Part shown: piece after piece, positions 41,876 through 52,497 of the stretch
Numbering within the stretch: the stretch's first letter is position 1
Layout: the number at the start of each line of letters is the position of its first letter
NCBI GenBank assembly: GCA_917880885.1
Contig: OU862930.1
Location: forward strand, 31,254,040-31,318,039
Length of the DNA: 64,000 bases
Source: Limnephilus marmoratus
Lineage: Eukaryota; Arthropoda; Insecta; Trichoptera; Limnephilidae
Direction of reading: 5' to 3'
Translations under genes and position numbers: made by a program
The notes under the pieces: model-generated
What the model was told of the DNA's origin: nothing
Database searches by the model: none
What the model saw: only the letters and a program-made list of their open reading frames with translations

Positions 41876-42640
41876 GGTTAAGTTCTGCATTTTGCGAGAG
41901 GCCTCTGAGACGTTCTACCTTTTAAAAGTATCAGTGTTCTTGGAGTATTGGAGGACCCACCACTTACCCGCCCTGGTATAGGTAACAGATGATTACCCCT
42001 TCAGGGCTCTTGCAAGGACTCAAATTTTTAAAATAAAAACGACTCTACATTTAATAAACAAAACTAGACCTCCATTGTCCCCACATACATTGTTAGGCAG
42101 CAGTATGCTGGTGCTTGATATGTGCAATGGTTAGGATATAAGAAAAGTATAAAAATCTTATCTAAACCGCTTTTCGGTAGGAGAAAAATAATAACGAAAA
42201 GTAGGCGGTATCTGCCTAATTTTTATGTATAGGTATATAGCACAAAACATAAATTAAATAAAAATATCAACGAAAGGTGGTGGACTCAGATCGCCTGGTA
42301 GTCCTGTTGAGAGTGTGTCGGTGATCAGGCAGGTCGAGTACGAGGTTCGAGTTCTTGTAGCAGGTTGGAACCCACAAAAAAACTCAAACCCGCGACCTGC
42401 TCCCGACTCGCGAGTGGCTCGGACCGAGAAGCATGGGTTTGACTGGAGCAAGCGAACCCGGGACATGCTCCCGACTCGCTAGTGGCTCGGAGCGCCGAGT
42501 TCTGAGTTTGGGTCTGAGTACTGGACCGGGTTCTCTGGGAGTAGTCTATTTGAAAAAGGAGTTGGTGTAGGATCCCGCTTTCCGCGAAGAACCCGAGTTC
42601 AGAGGCTCATTCCAGCTGAACCTATACATTGCTTATGTAA
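41876..42640. repeat. Repeat X, first copy
   Basis: It starts TAAGTTCTGCATTTTGC and ends near CAGCTGAACCTATACATTGC, with a GC-rich middle full of GAGTTC/GGCTCGG-like words. Both ends recur at 46294-46930, with the same order. These two copies flank the TIR element at 42672-46293. Confidence 0.65.
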
Positions 42641-43907
42641 ACGAGAGACAGACATCATCACAATTAGAGATATCGTCGGTATACTGGTAAGACCAGCTAA
42701 ATGACAAAACTTGCCGAAATGAGTTAAAAATGCCGTTTTGTTCAGTTTTATGAGCTCTATCGACTGTTAAAACCCACAACATCCTCCGATGGTTCGTTTT
42801 AAAGTTAGAAATTTCTAAAAACCTCTAACCCTCTTGTTACCTAAAAATATATTCCGTTGAAAACAACTAAATCCCTTTAGTGGAAACTTTTTTCAAATAT
42901 CTTCTATGAAAACAATTTATAACACTTTAACTTTTTTTATGGGTATGTTTCACTTTGCCGAACGAATAATATTATATCACGTAAAACCATTTAAATGACT
43001 TGTGTGTTTTTCATTTATTCACGTTCACAGGAAATAATTTCAATTAAAAAACCCTAAATTACTATAACCGGTATGATTTGTTAACACGGATGAACGAAAT
43101 GATTTTTTGTTAACAGTTGAAACCAGTTAAAGTCTTATAGGTGTTTTGAACGGACCATGTTGGTGATGTTAAAATGAAGAGTGCTGACAGTTAAAAAACG
43201 TTAAATGTAAATAAGTGATTTCAACAGACCGTTAAAGCGACGTTTAGATAGTTAAGCATTGAATATTAAATAAGCTAAAGGTCATTTTGTGCTTTGATTA
43301 GTAGTATTCACGCTAAACTATCTGGGTTTGTGATTTAACGGAATATCGCTGTGTGTGCATGAATGACCGTCTTGTTCACTCTTATGGAATATCTATCGTG
43401 CGTGAACAAGACATAACGCGTACCGACCGCACCGCCGTAAATTAACACACCAGAGCTAAGATGCGGTCGCGGCCATGCTTTCAGTGAGTGTCAGTCCACT
43501 GTGGCTTGCGTGTGCATCTGTTTGTGTCTCCGACTTAATTAGTGATAATCTGGAGCACATTCAGACATTATTAAAACAAAGGCAGGAGCTTAAGCGGCGG
43601 GGCAACATATTAACAAGGTCAGTTAACTAACTATGTATTGGTTTACTATTAGGTTTCTCTCTAACCAACTTATGTGAAACTGAGTTATTTTTTAAATTAT
43701 TCAGCAATAATTGTTGCAATATTATTGTAGCAAGAAATGATGATATGTTATTAAGTTTATATTATCTTCTAACGACAAATGAGTTCTCAGCGGCTGTGTT
43801 TACATTCATTGTACACAGTCATTAACTTTATTATGGACACAAATATTAACTTTGAATGTGAGGGAGGGCAGTCAATAGTTTTTAAATGTAGTAATTTTTA
43901 TTTCCAG

Positions 43908-45440
43908 GATGCGAATGGCAGCAACTGCAGATGGCTCACGGCAAAGCCATACCAGTCCATTACACTGCGTAAAATCGGCACAGCATACTTCTGAAGAAGT
44001 ACCTGCAATTGAAGGAGATGGAGAACCTTCAAGCAATCGTGCAGGTGCAAATTGCTTTCGTTTAAATTATGGAAATTGTCATGTTTACAGCTTTTTCTTT
44101 TCGTAATTAAAATTAAACAGGGTATTTATTTATGCAGCTTGATATTAATTTTCAGGTGGAGATCAGACAATTCCAAATCACAGCTATTCTTACGACAGCA
44201 ACTCTTCAGAACTTAATGACGAACAACAATTGATTGCTGAAGAACTTGAATCACTCTTTGGAGATGATTTTTCAAATGACGACCCATCCTTCCAACCTCA
44301 TGACTCCTCCACAATTGCTGGTAGTTCTAAAGACAGTTTAATTACTTTGGGGGACATTGGAGTACTACTGGAACGTGAAAAACAACCGCTCATGGATGAA
44401 GTTAATAATATATTGAATACTCTGAATGCTAAACAAATAATTGGTGATGTTTTAAAAGACCTCCTGGATCGAGTATTAACGGATGTTGGGCCATTAAAGA
44501 GGTGGCGTGATGCGGACCCTCGTGAATGGGCTGTGAATAGAGCCAAAATGAGAAGGGCTGAAGGTTTAACATATGTGACACAAAAAAAAGACCTTCTAAG
44601 GTGCCCAAGCCAGCTAATTGTGATAAATGGCAGTACAGATGCAACAAGAACTTTACTTCGGATGAACGTAATATACTTTGTAGACACTACTGGCAGCTTA
44701 GTAGACTTCAAAGGCAAGAAAAATTTCTTGTTAACAAATTTGCACATTCAAGAACCAAAGCGCATTCTGGCTATCAGAACCAAAAAACAAAGATCGTATG
44801 CAAAAAAAATGTTTTTTTCCCAAAGGGAATGACAAGATAGCAGTTTGCCAAAATTTTATGACCAAAACTCTCTGCATATCACCAGACGTTATAAAACTTG
44901 CAATCAAGAATACAAATGCACAGGGATTTTACACTCAAGATGGCAAGAGAGGTCAAAAAGAGCCTCCACATAAAACTAAGGTAGACATCTTAAATCATGT
45001 GAAATCACACATTGAATCATTTCCAAGCATGGAGTCTCACTACGTGAGAAAATCGTCAAATCGCAAGTATTTGGACAGATCTCTGTCCATAAGAAAAATG
45101 CATGCTTTATACTTGGAGCATTACAAAAAAAACGGATATTACCGAACCTGTTACAGAAATAACCTACCGACGAATATTTTCAAAGAATTACAATCTAAGT
45201 TTCTTCGTACCAAAGACGGATCAGTGCCTAATTTGTGCACACTATGCAAACTATGCAAACTATGCATGCTATTACAGTGGGAGAGATGGATTTATACGTT
45301 CGTACCTCCTGAACTCATTGGCTCTTAGATTCCTACCCATCCATTGTACATTTTCCTTCCCAGAACTTCCTCTCCTTTCATTCTCTAAAAATACCCTCTA
45401 CACAGTACACAGCATCCCCAAAGATAACACAAGCCCTTTT
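43908..45440 (+). pseudogene. Unclassified arthropod transposase-like gene, two exons, frameshifted
   Basis: Exon 1 (43908-44044) follows a TTTCCAG acceptor, has an ATG at 43909 and ends before GTGCAA in phase 1. Exon 2 starts at 44156 after TTTTCAG, and the frame joins through GGDQTIPNH. It continues EELESLFGDDFSNDD, then LKRWRDADPREWAVNRAKMR, CDKWQYRC, FTSDERNILCRHYWQLSRLQ, KSHIESFPSMESHYVRKSS and FSKNYNLSFFVPKTDQCLIC. The W-x-x-N motif, cysteine pairs and the SFP-x-x-E-S-H-Y segment recur in long uncharacterised arthropod proteins that I believe derive from a DNA transposon. The superfamily is not certain. Three frameshifts (near 44590, 44800 and 45130) and a SINE break it. Confidence 0.6.
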
Positions 45441-45444
45441 TTAT

Positions 45445-45692
45445 ATGAATACCGAACAAGAGTCCCAACTGCTCCCGTCTGGAGCCTGTGAGACTATGGT
45501 ATCCCCAATTGGGGTATGTTGTGAGGCTGAAAGCAGTGGGGAGGGGAAGGAGATAGGAAAGAGGAAGGTGGGGAAGTACCTGGCTATTAAGATCTGGTCA
45601 CCAAACACGGCAGAAGCCATTTCAAGCAACGTTTCAATTCTGAATGGTGGTCTTACACCAAGGCGAGACAGAGAGTATCTTCCACTCTGAAA
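45445..45692 (+). mobile_element. SINE body copy inside the 3.6-kb TIR element
   Basis: It has the same body as 37826-38066 in forward orientation: CCCAACTGCTCCCGTCTGGA, CCCCAATTGGGGTATGTTG and GGTGGTCTTACACCAAGGCG. It cuts off the end of the gene at 43908-45440. Confidence 0.8.
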
Positions 45693-46293
45693 CGCACTTC
45701 TACATGGATGGTACAATGGACTCCGCACTTATATCGATCTGAAGGATCGAGTTCCGGAGCCCGCTAATGATGAATGTGCGCTTGAAGATAGTACTCAAGA
45801 ATAATTCATTCTTGCCTTCATTAATGTTACCTTTAAATATCGAAATAGTTTCAGTATTTTATTTTTTCTTTGAACGCTTTTTATGATTTACATAATTAAA
45901 AATGCCATTTTGTATTTATTTTAACATTTTGTTTTAATACACAATAAAATTCTCTGAATAATGGTTTAATTCCTCTACAAATTAAATCCTCTGAAGCTAT
46001 TTAACGTTTTCTTGAGCATTAAATTCAAAGGACTGGCTTATATCATGTACTGATAAAACCATTTAAAATCCCACCATTTTATCTTTAGAAGTTTTTTTTT
46101 GGGGTTAAACAATTTTTTAAGTTGAAGTGATTTATGAAAATTATAAGTTAATTAAACTATAAATATAACAGCATTTTACAAAATTTAATATTTAGAATGC
46201 GAACATGACTTTTACACAGTCAAACTTTCAAATTGATTTTTCTCAAAATCGTCAGTCATGCACTTAGTGGGTTTTATCAGTATACCGACGATA

Positions 46294-46930
46294 TGTAAGT
46301 TCTGCATTTTGCCGGAGGCCTCCGAGGCGTGCTTCATTTTAAAAGTACTCGAGTTCTAAGAGCAGGTCCAGGGTCGGAGTTCTTGGATGTGGACTGTGTA
46401 CTGAGTGCTGTTGCGGCTCTGGGCGCACGGATTCGATCAGAGTCAGACCTCGAAGCTGGACCACGAATACGGACCCAGATAGAACCCGCACAAGAACCGT
46501 CACGTGGAGGCATTCGGGTTCTGGCTCCCAAGTTCCGGGTTTAGGCCCGAGTCCTGGAGCAGATTGTAGTTGTTATTTGTTTTTGGGGTGTTATGCCGTG
46601 TTGCGCTACCTCCTTCTTTAGCCAACGTTTCGGACATCGTTGCAGTGTCCATCATCAGGGCAGATCCAGTAGATGTGTGTCACCTGATGATGGACACTGC
46701 AACGATGTCCGAAACGTTGGCTAAAGAAGGAGGTAGCGCAACACGGCATAACACCCCAAAAACAAATAACGAAAATGCTTTTGGCCGTGAAAATCTTAAA
46801 ACTTATCAGATTGTAGTTGATTTGAAAAAAAGGAGTAAGAGTATGATCTCAAGCGTAGAACCCGAGTTCAAGAGCTCACTCCAGCTGAACCTACACATCG
46901 CTAATCGTATACTTTGTTTAAGAATTATCT
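46294..46930. repeat. Repeat X, second copy, holding a palindromic insert
   Basis: It starts TAAGTTCTGCATTTTGC and ends CAGCTGAACCTACACATCGC, as in 41876-42640. The palindrome at 46572-46770 interrupts it. Confidence 0.65.
46572..46770. ncRNA. Perfect palindrome (88-bp arms) with hammerhead-ribozyme-like core on both strands
   Basis: The arms 46572-46659 and 46683-46770 are exact reverse complements, separated by 23 bases. On the plus strand CTGATGA (46684-46690) is followed by GGACA...TGTCC, which pairs as helix II. GAAA (46711-46714), the self-complementary ACGT and a T follow, the short helix III and UH site of a minimal hammerhead. The left arm has the same core on the minus strand. This core type is known from Penelope-like elements and retrozymes. 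The inverted pair could come from two head-to-head element ends. Confidence 0.6.
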
Positions 46931-46958
46931 GTAAGAAATAAACAGCTTTAAAGCGAGA

Positions 46959-47389
46959 GACTCCAGATACTAATATCTACAGCCTGTATGTCTGACGAAT
47001 ATCTACAGCTCATATGTTGAACTAATATCTACGAACTTCAGAGTGTTGATTAATATCTACAGAGCTTAGGTTGAACTAATATTTACAGAGCATAGGTTGG
47101 ACTAATTAGCTAAATGTGTCCAATAGTCCGATATTAGGGATTTTTACATACATACTTACATAAATTAAGTTTTTTAAACTGCATACGCAATATTACGTTA
47201 TTCCAATATGCTATACACAATTGCAAATCCAACCTCTGCCAGTGCTGTAGATATTCGTCAACACTTTGGTTCTCATAGATATTAATCAACAGTTTGAGCT
47301 GTAGATATTCGTCAACACTTTGATTCTCATAGATATTAGTTCGATTTTTTCAGGTTTTGGAATTCCTGTAGATATTAGTAGACGCCTCC
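46959..47389. mobile_element. MITE built of TAATATCTAC-periodic arms, 8-bp target-site duplication
   Basis: AAGCGAGA lies at 46951-46958 and 47390-47397. The left arm repeats AATATCTAC about every 30 bases (ACTAATATCTACAG units). The right arm carries the same words as reverse complement. The two ends share TACTAATATCTACAG after nine dissimilar bases. There is no coding content. Partial copies lie at 8545-8715 and 57907-58115. Confidence 0.85.
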
Positions 47390-47749
47390 AAGCGAGACGC
47401 ATAATTGAGTACATATTTTGTAATCTCCGTAACTATGTTTTATATCGTACAAAATGACACTTGCACAATCAATTCAGAACACTTCGTAGTATTGAGTATT
47501 AATAATTGTGATAATATATTTTTGACATTTAAAAAACAAACTCTTTTTGTTACAAATAAAAAGATAAGTAATATGAATTTATTTTATTTCTTTATTTATT
47601 AATTTTCAACGCCATGATGGGCATTTACATGATTAGTGTATAGACACAGTGTAGACATAATGTTTATAAAAAAAGAAAAACTTAAATAAATGTACATTAG
47701 GTATGTAAATGGTAGGTATAAAGGTAAATTTAAGTGGAAATAATCTCTT

Positions 47750-47935
47750 CATATTATATCTGTCTGTTCATGATAAACTCAAAAACTACTGAACGGAATT
47801 TCATGCGGTTTTCACCAATAGATATTCATGAGGAAGTTTTAGGTTTATAATTTGTCAAGGTTCTGTGTAAATTGCTTGAAATATATAATTAAAGGAGAAT
47901 GTCCGTATGTGGTGGCCAAGCAGGTGGTGGATTTA
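47750..47935 (+). mobile_element. SINE-like repeat fragment
   Basis: TCTGTCTGTTCATGATAAAC followed by TCAAAAACTACTGAACGGAA and TTTCATGCGGTTTTCACCAA is a widely dispersed RTE-related repeat type in insects. The ends are not defined. Confidence 0.5.
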
Positions 47936-48079
47936 ATTTGTATGCAAATTAATAGATGGCAGTGTGAGTTAAAAGGTTGGTTAACCACCCGGTAGATGGC
48001 ATTGTGTTTCGTTAGCTAGTTTTTCTTAAGAGCAATCAATTGCTGATTAAACCAGACAGGGTATTGGTTTTTTGATTTA

Positions 48080-48900
48080 GAAACATATTTTTAAAAAATT
48101 TTGTCAATTATTTCCCATAGTTTTTCATAAAACAAGACAACCATACTATTCACATATTAATTTTTAAAAAGAGTTATCCGTTTAACAGCTAATAGATCCT
48201 GCCGACATTCATCATAGTTTCCCCTCCTGAAGTTGTACTTTGGATCATTTTTATTAGTTTCTAATGATTTTTATTTTGTTTTACCTTGATTTCAAATGAG
48301 GAGTGATAATTATCTAATTTAGTTAAGCCTTGTGCTATATGTAGATCTATATTAAATTTATCAGATAAAACAAGGTCTAACACATTTTAATTTTTATTTA
48401 ATACATAATTGAATTGATTCAAATTACAAATTGAAGAAAGGTTGACAAGACTACGCGCCTTCTGAATTTAATAACTAGAAGGTGAAAGTACATTATTTTT
48501 AAATGAAGTGTAGGGTAACCATTTAATTTCAGGCAAATTGAAATCACCAATAAAAATAAACTGTGAATTTGATTTTGATTTCTTTAAATACAGATCTTGC
48601 AATTTTTCGATCTGATTGCAATACTTGTCGACAGTTACACAAGGAGGAATATAAAGGACGCAGATATAAATTAGCGAGTTGGAATGAGAATTGGACTTGA
48701 TCGTAATCCACAAATCTTCATTTTCACTCTCCCACTTAGTTTTTCTTGACACAAGAAGTTTTTAGAAACGGCGGCTAGAACTCCGCCACCTTCTTACACA
48801 GATTTGGTTGACTCACGATCTCTTCTAAATATTACATATCAAACAGTTCTTCACTAAATACTGTTGAGTTCAGCCATGTTTCGGAGAAATAAATAATGTA
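48080..48900 (-). pseudogene. LINE apurinic-type endonuclease fragment (jockey/CR1-like)
   Basis: On the minus strand, FSETWLNSTVFSEELFD is followed by ENEDLWITIKSNSHSNSLIY, ICVLYIPPCVTVDKYCNQIE and FIFIGDFNLPEIKWLP. A decayed NVLDLVLSDKFN stretch comes next. GDFN and the S-E-T-W-L motif are active-site regions of the LINE endonuclease. The RT is not present downstream. Stops occur throughout, and both ends are truncated. Confidence 0.75.
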
Positions 48901-49101
48901 ATAATTATGAGTTTATTTATTGTTCTGTTATACTTGGTGGAATTATATTGTATTAAATTGAAATTAAAACAAATACCAAATTTTATAAAAATTCATATTT
49001 AATGTAATCACCAAAACATATGTACCTACTCTAATATTGTGTACCTACCTACCAAATTTTATTCAATTTTATTCTCTAACAAAAGAATGTCAATTGCCAG
49101 C

Positions 49102-49160
49102 CTGAAGATGTCCATAACAGGATGAAACCGGTACTGGTTAAATAAATATGTGGAAATAAG
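49102..49160 (+). ncRNA. Hammerhead-like motif, third copy
   Basis: CTGAAGA at 49102-49108, a GTCC...GGAT helix II, GAAA at 49124-49127 and the self-complementary ACCGGT-A give the minimal core. CCAG and CTGG could form helix I with one bulged base. A tail with AATAAATATGTGGAAATAAG follows, similar to the one after 34800. ATTAAATTGAAATTAAAACA at about 48953 recurs inverted at about 49175-49194 and brackets the unit. Confidence 0.4.
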
Positions 49161-49316
49161 TTAAAAAATATTGTTTTAATTTCAATTTAATGTAATAATT
49201 ATTGATTCAAATATTATTGCGTACGCTTACGATCTTTGTTCGAATACCCCTTACATTTTGATAAAATCTATTTAACGCATCAACAGCAAGAGCCTCGCTA
49301 TCTATTTCGGTATGCT

Positions 49317-49555
49317 TAGACGCCATAGTCGATGGTGGACAGGTCCTTCAATAATGCTGCTTTGTAGGCCGGGCAATCCTTATCTCCTGTGGAGTGGGCA
49401 CGGGAAGCTGCAGGCTTTCCGAAACGTGCGCATGTGGCGCAACTGGGTGCTGCAGCAGCAGCCGGGTAGGCATCACGGGCGTGTCCTTCTACGCCGCAGA
49501 CACATTGATTTGTAATACTTACTGGAAGCTCCCCGATGTTACGTTCGGTCTTCAA
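49317..49555 (-). pseudogene. LINE Gag-like zinc-knuckle fragment
   Basis: The minus-strand frame contains CVCGVEGHARDAY, CATCARFGKPAASRAH and GDKDCPAYKAALL and ends at a stop at 49317. The C-x2-C-x4-H pattern with a further C-x2-C...H...C resembles the knuckles at the end of LINE ORF1 proteins. The last cysteine of the first knuckle is replaced by tyrosine. It is GC-rich compared with its surroundings, so it came in recently or from a different element. Confidence 0.5.
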
Positions 49556-49613
49556 AATCTAGAATTCATTAATTTCGAGCTATTCTATAAATGAGTCCTT
49601 AGCAAGGCAAACA

Positions 49614-50683
49614 TTACTGAAAAATAATAGTTTCGTACGGAGCAGGTTTTGGTCCACTGTGAGTCTGCATATGACGCTTTAAAGATGACTTTTGTGAAAA
49701 TGAATTGTTGCAGTTGGGACATGAAAAGGGTTTTTCACCAGTATGGGTATACATGTGAATTTTTAGATGTTCCTTCGTACAACATGAAAAGTTGCAACCA
49801 GGACATGAAAAAGGTTTAACTTCACTGTGGGTAAACATGTGAATTTTTAAATTTCTCTTGGAAGAACTTGAATAGTTGCAATCAGAACACGAAAAAGGTT
49901 TTTGTCCACTGTGGGTCAACATGTGACTTTTTAGATCTCCCTTCCTAGAACATGAATAATTACAGTTGGGACAAGAAAAAGGTTTTTCTCCACCGTGGGT
50001 AAACATGTGAAATTTTAGATATCTCTTTGTAGAACACGAATAGTTGCACTCGGAACAAGAAAAAGGTTTTACTTCACTGTGGGTGTACATGTGACTTTTA
50101 AGATTTCCGTTTGTATAACATGTATAGTTGCAATCGGGACATGAAAAAGGTTTTTCTCCACTGTGGCTTAACATATGAATTTTTAGATGCCCCTTTGTAG
50201 AACATGAAAAGATGCATTCGGAACATTTAAAAGGTTTTTCTCCACCGTGAGTAAACATGTGACGTTTTAGATGTCCCATTGTATAACATGAATAGTTACA
50301 GTTGGAACAAGAAAAACGTTTTTCCCCAGTATGGGTGCGCAAGTGCTGTTTTATCGATGACTTATAAGAGCAGGAGTAGTTGCAATCGGGACAAGAGTAT
50401 ATTTTATCCCTAGGATGTGTCTTCTGGTTCGTCAATAAGTCCTCTACTCTGTTACCATCTAAGTTAGCTTGGAATTTTCGTTGTTGTCGAATTTCTCGCT
50501 TCTGTTGGGCTTGTGAAGCCCGGCGTCGAGCGGCTTCTTCATCAGTTTCTTGTTGTTGTTGCATTTTTCTAAATTCTCTCTTTTGTTGAGCTTGTAAAGC
50601 CCGGCGTTGACTGGCTGGTTGCTTGTTGCGATATTTGCGCATGTACTCGGCGCGTTTGGCTCGTATATCATCAGGATCCAAAC
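49614..50683 (-). CDS. Zinc-finger gene 3, terminal exon: nine C2H2 fingers
   Basis: The exon starts after a TTTTTGAAAG acceptor at 50684 and ends at a stop at 49614-49616. It joins exons 52033-52167 and 53986-54121 in phase 1, giving 1341 coding bases (446 residues). It opens with LDPDDIRAKRAEYMRKYR and a basic glutamine/arginine segment holding two copies of an R-R-A-x-Q-A-Q-Q-K-R-E unit. Nine fingers follow, mostly CSDCNYSCS or CPNCNYSCS, with linkers such as THSGEKP, THGGEKP and THSEVKP. The extra cysteine is present in most. Contact positions differ between fingers. The protein is probably a nuclear DNA-binding factor of the same family as gene 1. No lesion is visible. Confidence 0.88.
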
Positions 50684-50748
50684 CTTTCAAAAATAAATAT
50701 TGTCAATTTTCTTCAAAATATAAACATTATTCAGACAAACCAAGGAAT

Positions 50749-51625
50749 AATTTCGGTTTACGGAAGGTCTTCCTAGATAATTTTTTTTATTTTTTTTATA
50801 CTAATTATGGGCCGGAAAATCCAAAACTGAAAGATTTTTTTTTCGGAAAGCAATATTAACAAAGTTACACGACTTTAAAATTTTCTATACGCACACATGA
50901 AAATCGACATATTGGAAGCATTATGACAGTTTAAAGTCATAGATAAACTAGAAAGATGTTTTACCACACAAAATTAAATGTTACCATGCAATAATATCAT
51001 CAAACATACCTTATAAATCGACCAAATCTTCTTCGTCCGTTGAATCTAGGTTTGTGTAACATGGTTTGTGCCCCTTTATACCGCCTGCTCGCGTCAATTT
51101 AAAAAAACAGCCTACGTTTTCAAGTAGTTTAGCGGCTACGCTAGGTTTGTGTAACATGGTTTGTGCCCCTTTATACCGCCTGCTCGCGTCAATTTAAAAA
51201 AACAGCCTACGTTTTCAAGTAGTTTAGCGGCTACGCTAGGTTTGTGTAACATGGTTTGTGCCCCTTTATACCGCCTGCTCGCGTCAATTAAAAAAAATAT
51301 CCCTGTTTTCAAGTAGTTTAGCGGCTACGCCAAAAGTGAGTAAAATTTATAAAAAATAATTACTTAAGTTAGTTATTGATATGGCAATATTTAATTTTAT
51401 GTGGTTTAATATCTTTGGTATGGCTATTTCTATGACTTTAAACTGTCAGAATGCTTCCTAAATGTCGATTTTCATGTGTGCATATATAAAAAATTTTAAA
51501 GTCGTGTAACTTTGTTAATATTGCTTTCCGAAAAAAAATTCTTTCGGATTCGGATTCTCCAGCCAATAGTTAGTATATAAAAAAAAAGTTTTATTATTTA
51601 GGAAGACCTTCCGTAAACCGAAATT
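50749..51625. mobile_element. Foldback-like element with long inverted arms around a 95-bp tandem array
   Basis: AATTTCGGTTTACGGAAGGT at 50749 and its complement ending at 51625 begin arms of about 200-250 bp. The match continues through CTTTCCGAA, GTTACACGACTTTAAAATTT and CATGAAAATCGACAT-like words. The centre is the tandem array at 51046-51334. The central units share AAAAACAGCCTACGTTTT and GGTTTGTGTA with MITE A, so the families are related. It lies in intron 2 of zinc-finger gene 3. Confidence 0.8.
51046..51334. repeat. 95-bp tandem repeat, three units
   Basis: CTAGGTTTGTGTAACATGGT starts units at 51046, 51141 and 51236, exactly 95 bp apart. The first two are nearly identical and the third is slightly diverged. 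Confidence 0.9.
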
Positions 51626-52032
51626 TAGCCCAAATCAAAGAGATAACCAGAAATTTACCTCTCGATTGAACACCGTTAGTAAATGTGATTAGTAAATAAC
51701 GTTTTCTTGAAAATGTAAAAAACGCAGACCCCAGAACAATTTAAAATACAATAATTTTCTGTTAAAATATTATATTTAGGTAGGTAATTCATCTCCTGCG
51801 TGAATTCATAATATAGACGGGATTAATACCGAAACGAACACTTTAATTTAAAAACAATTTCGAGTTCATTGAATCAGCGTTTTAACCAGTTAGATTCAGC
51901 TCGTACCTAGACCCTGTCCCCCAACTTTGCAATTCATTTAGTAGTTAGGTCAATTACCCTTTTATTTAAACATTTGAAGAGTACTGGATATGCAACTTGA
52001 TAAAAAATATTACAGTAGGAAATTTGTCTTAC
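51626..52032. other. Remainder of intron 2 of zinc-finger gene 3
   Basis: Between the foldback-like element and the exon at 52033 no repeat or frame is recognised. Confidence 0.4.
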
Positions 52033-52167
52033 CCGCCGTTTGGCGAATTCTTTCAGAGGGCTTTAAACATTCCTTATTAATACCAGGGACCTCAACATCA
52101 ATTTCATTACACGAAATTTCACTCGCTTTGGTGGTGACTCCCTCTAGATTGGAAGGATTTGTTTCAC
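52033..52167 (-). CDS. Zinc-finger gene 3, middle exon
   Basis: TTAACAG at 52168 and GTAAGA after 52033 bound a 135-bp exon in phase 1 on both sides. It reads ETNPSNLEGVTTKASEISCN and then EIDVEVPGINKECLKPSERI. The motif I-D-V-x-V-P-x-x-x-K-E-C-L matches the corresponding exon of gene 1, though here no I-K-x-E motif is kept. A phase-1 symmetrical exon can be gained or skipped without loss of frame. Confidence 0.75.
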
Positions 52168-52497
52168 CTGTTAAGAGAAAATACTTATTAATAAAATGGA
52201 ACCAGTAAACGCGATGATACAGTCAGGTAAGTAAGTTCTGTACCTGGGAAGATTCAGAAGCCTGTGTTGGCGGCCTCGCATAAAATAGCCATCAGAAGTA
52301 ATGCGACATCCCTCCTAGATACCCAGCATTCCGGAGTAAATTATGTTGAAAATAACCCGACCCTACCGAATTCCTCTAGTTTAGACTTACGTATTTTAAT
52401 ATTTCGTTTGTGCGGAAGAACTATGTTATGAAACAATATATTTAACGTAATGAAATATTATTTTTACTTCAATGACGTAAGCCAGAGATGAAAAAAA
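52168..52497. other. Part of intron 1 of zinc-finger gene 3
   Basis: AT-rich with no recognised repeat until the SINE at 52498. Confidence 0.4.

Larger units (their letters stand above)
42672..46293 (+). mobile_element. 3.6-kb TIR element carrying an unclassified gene
   Basis: ATATCGTCGGTATACTG at 42672-42688 recurs as its exact complement ending at 46293, with weaker similarity for another 18 bases inward. The element contains an intron-bearing, frameshifted gene at 43908-45440. A SINE is inserted at 45445. No target duplication is evident. It lies between two copies of repeat X. Confidence 0.6.

Noticed and set aside
46329..46531. Overlapping frames on both strands
   Set aside because: They come from GC-rich repeat X, which has no conserved frame between its two copies.
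49312..49594. Plus-strand frames
   Set aside because: They are antisense to the zinc-knuckle fragment, which carries the recognisable cysteine pattern.
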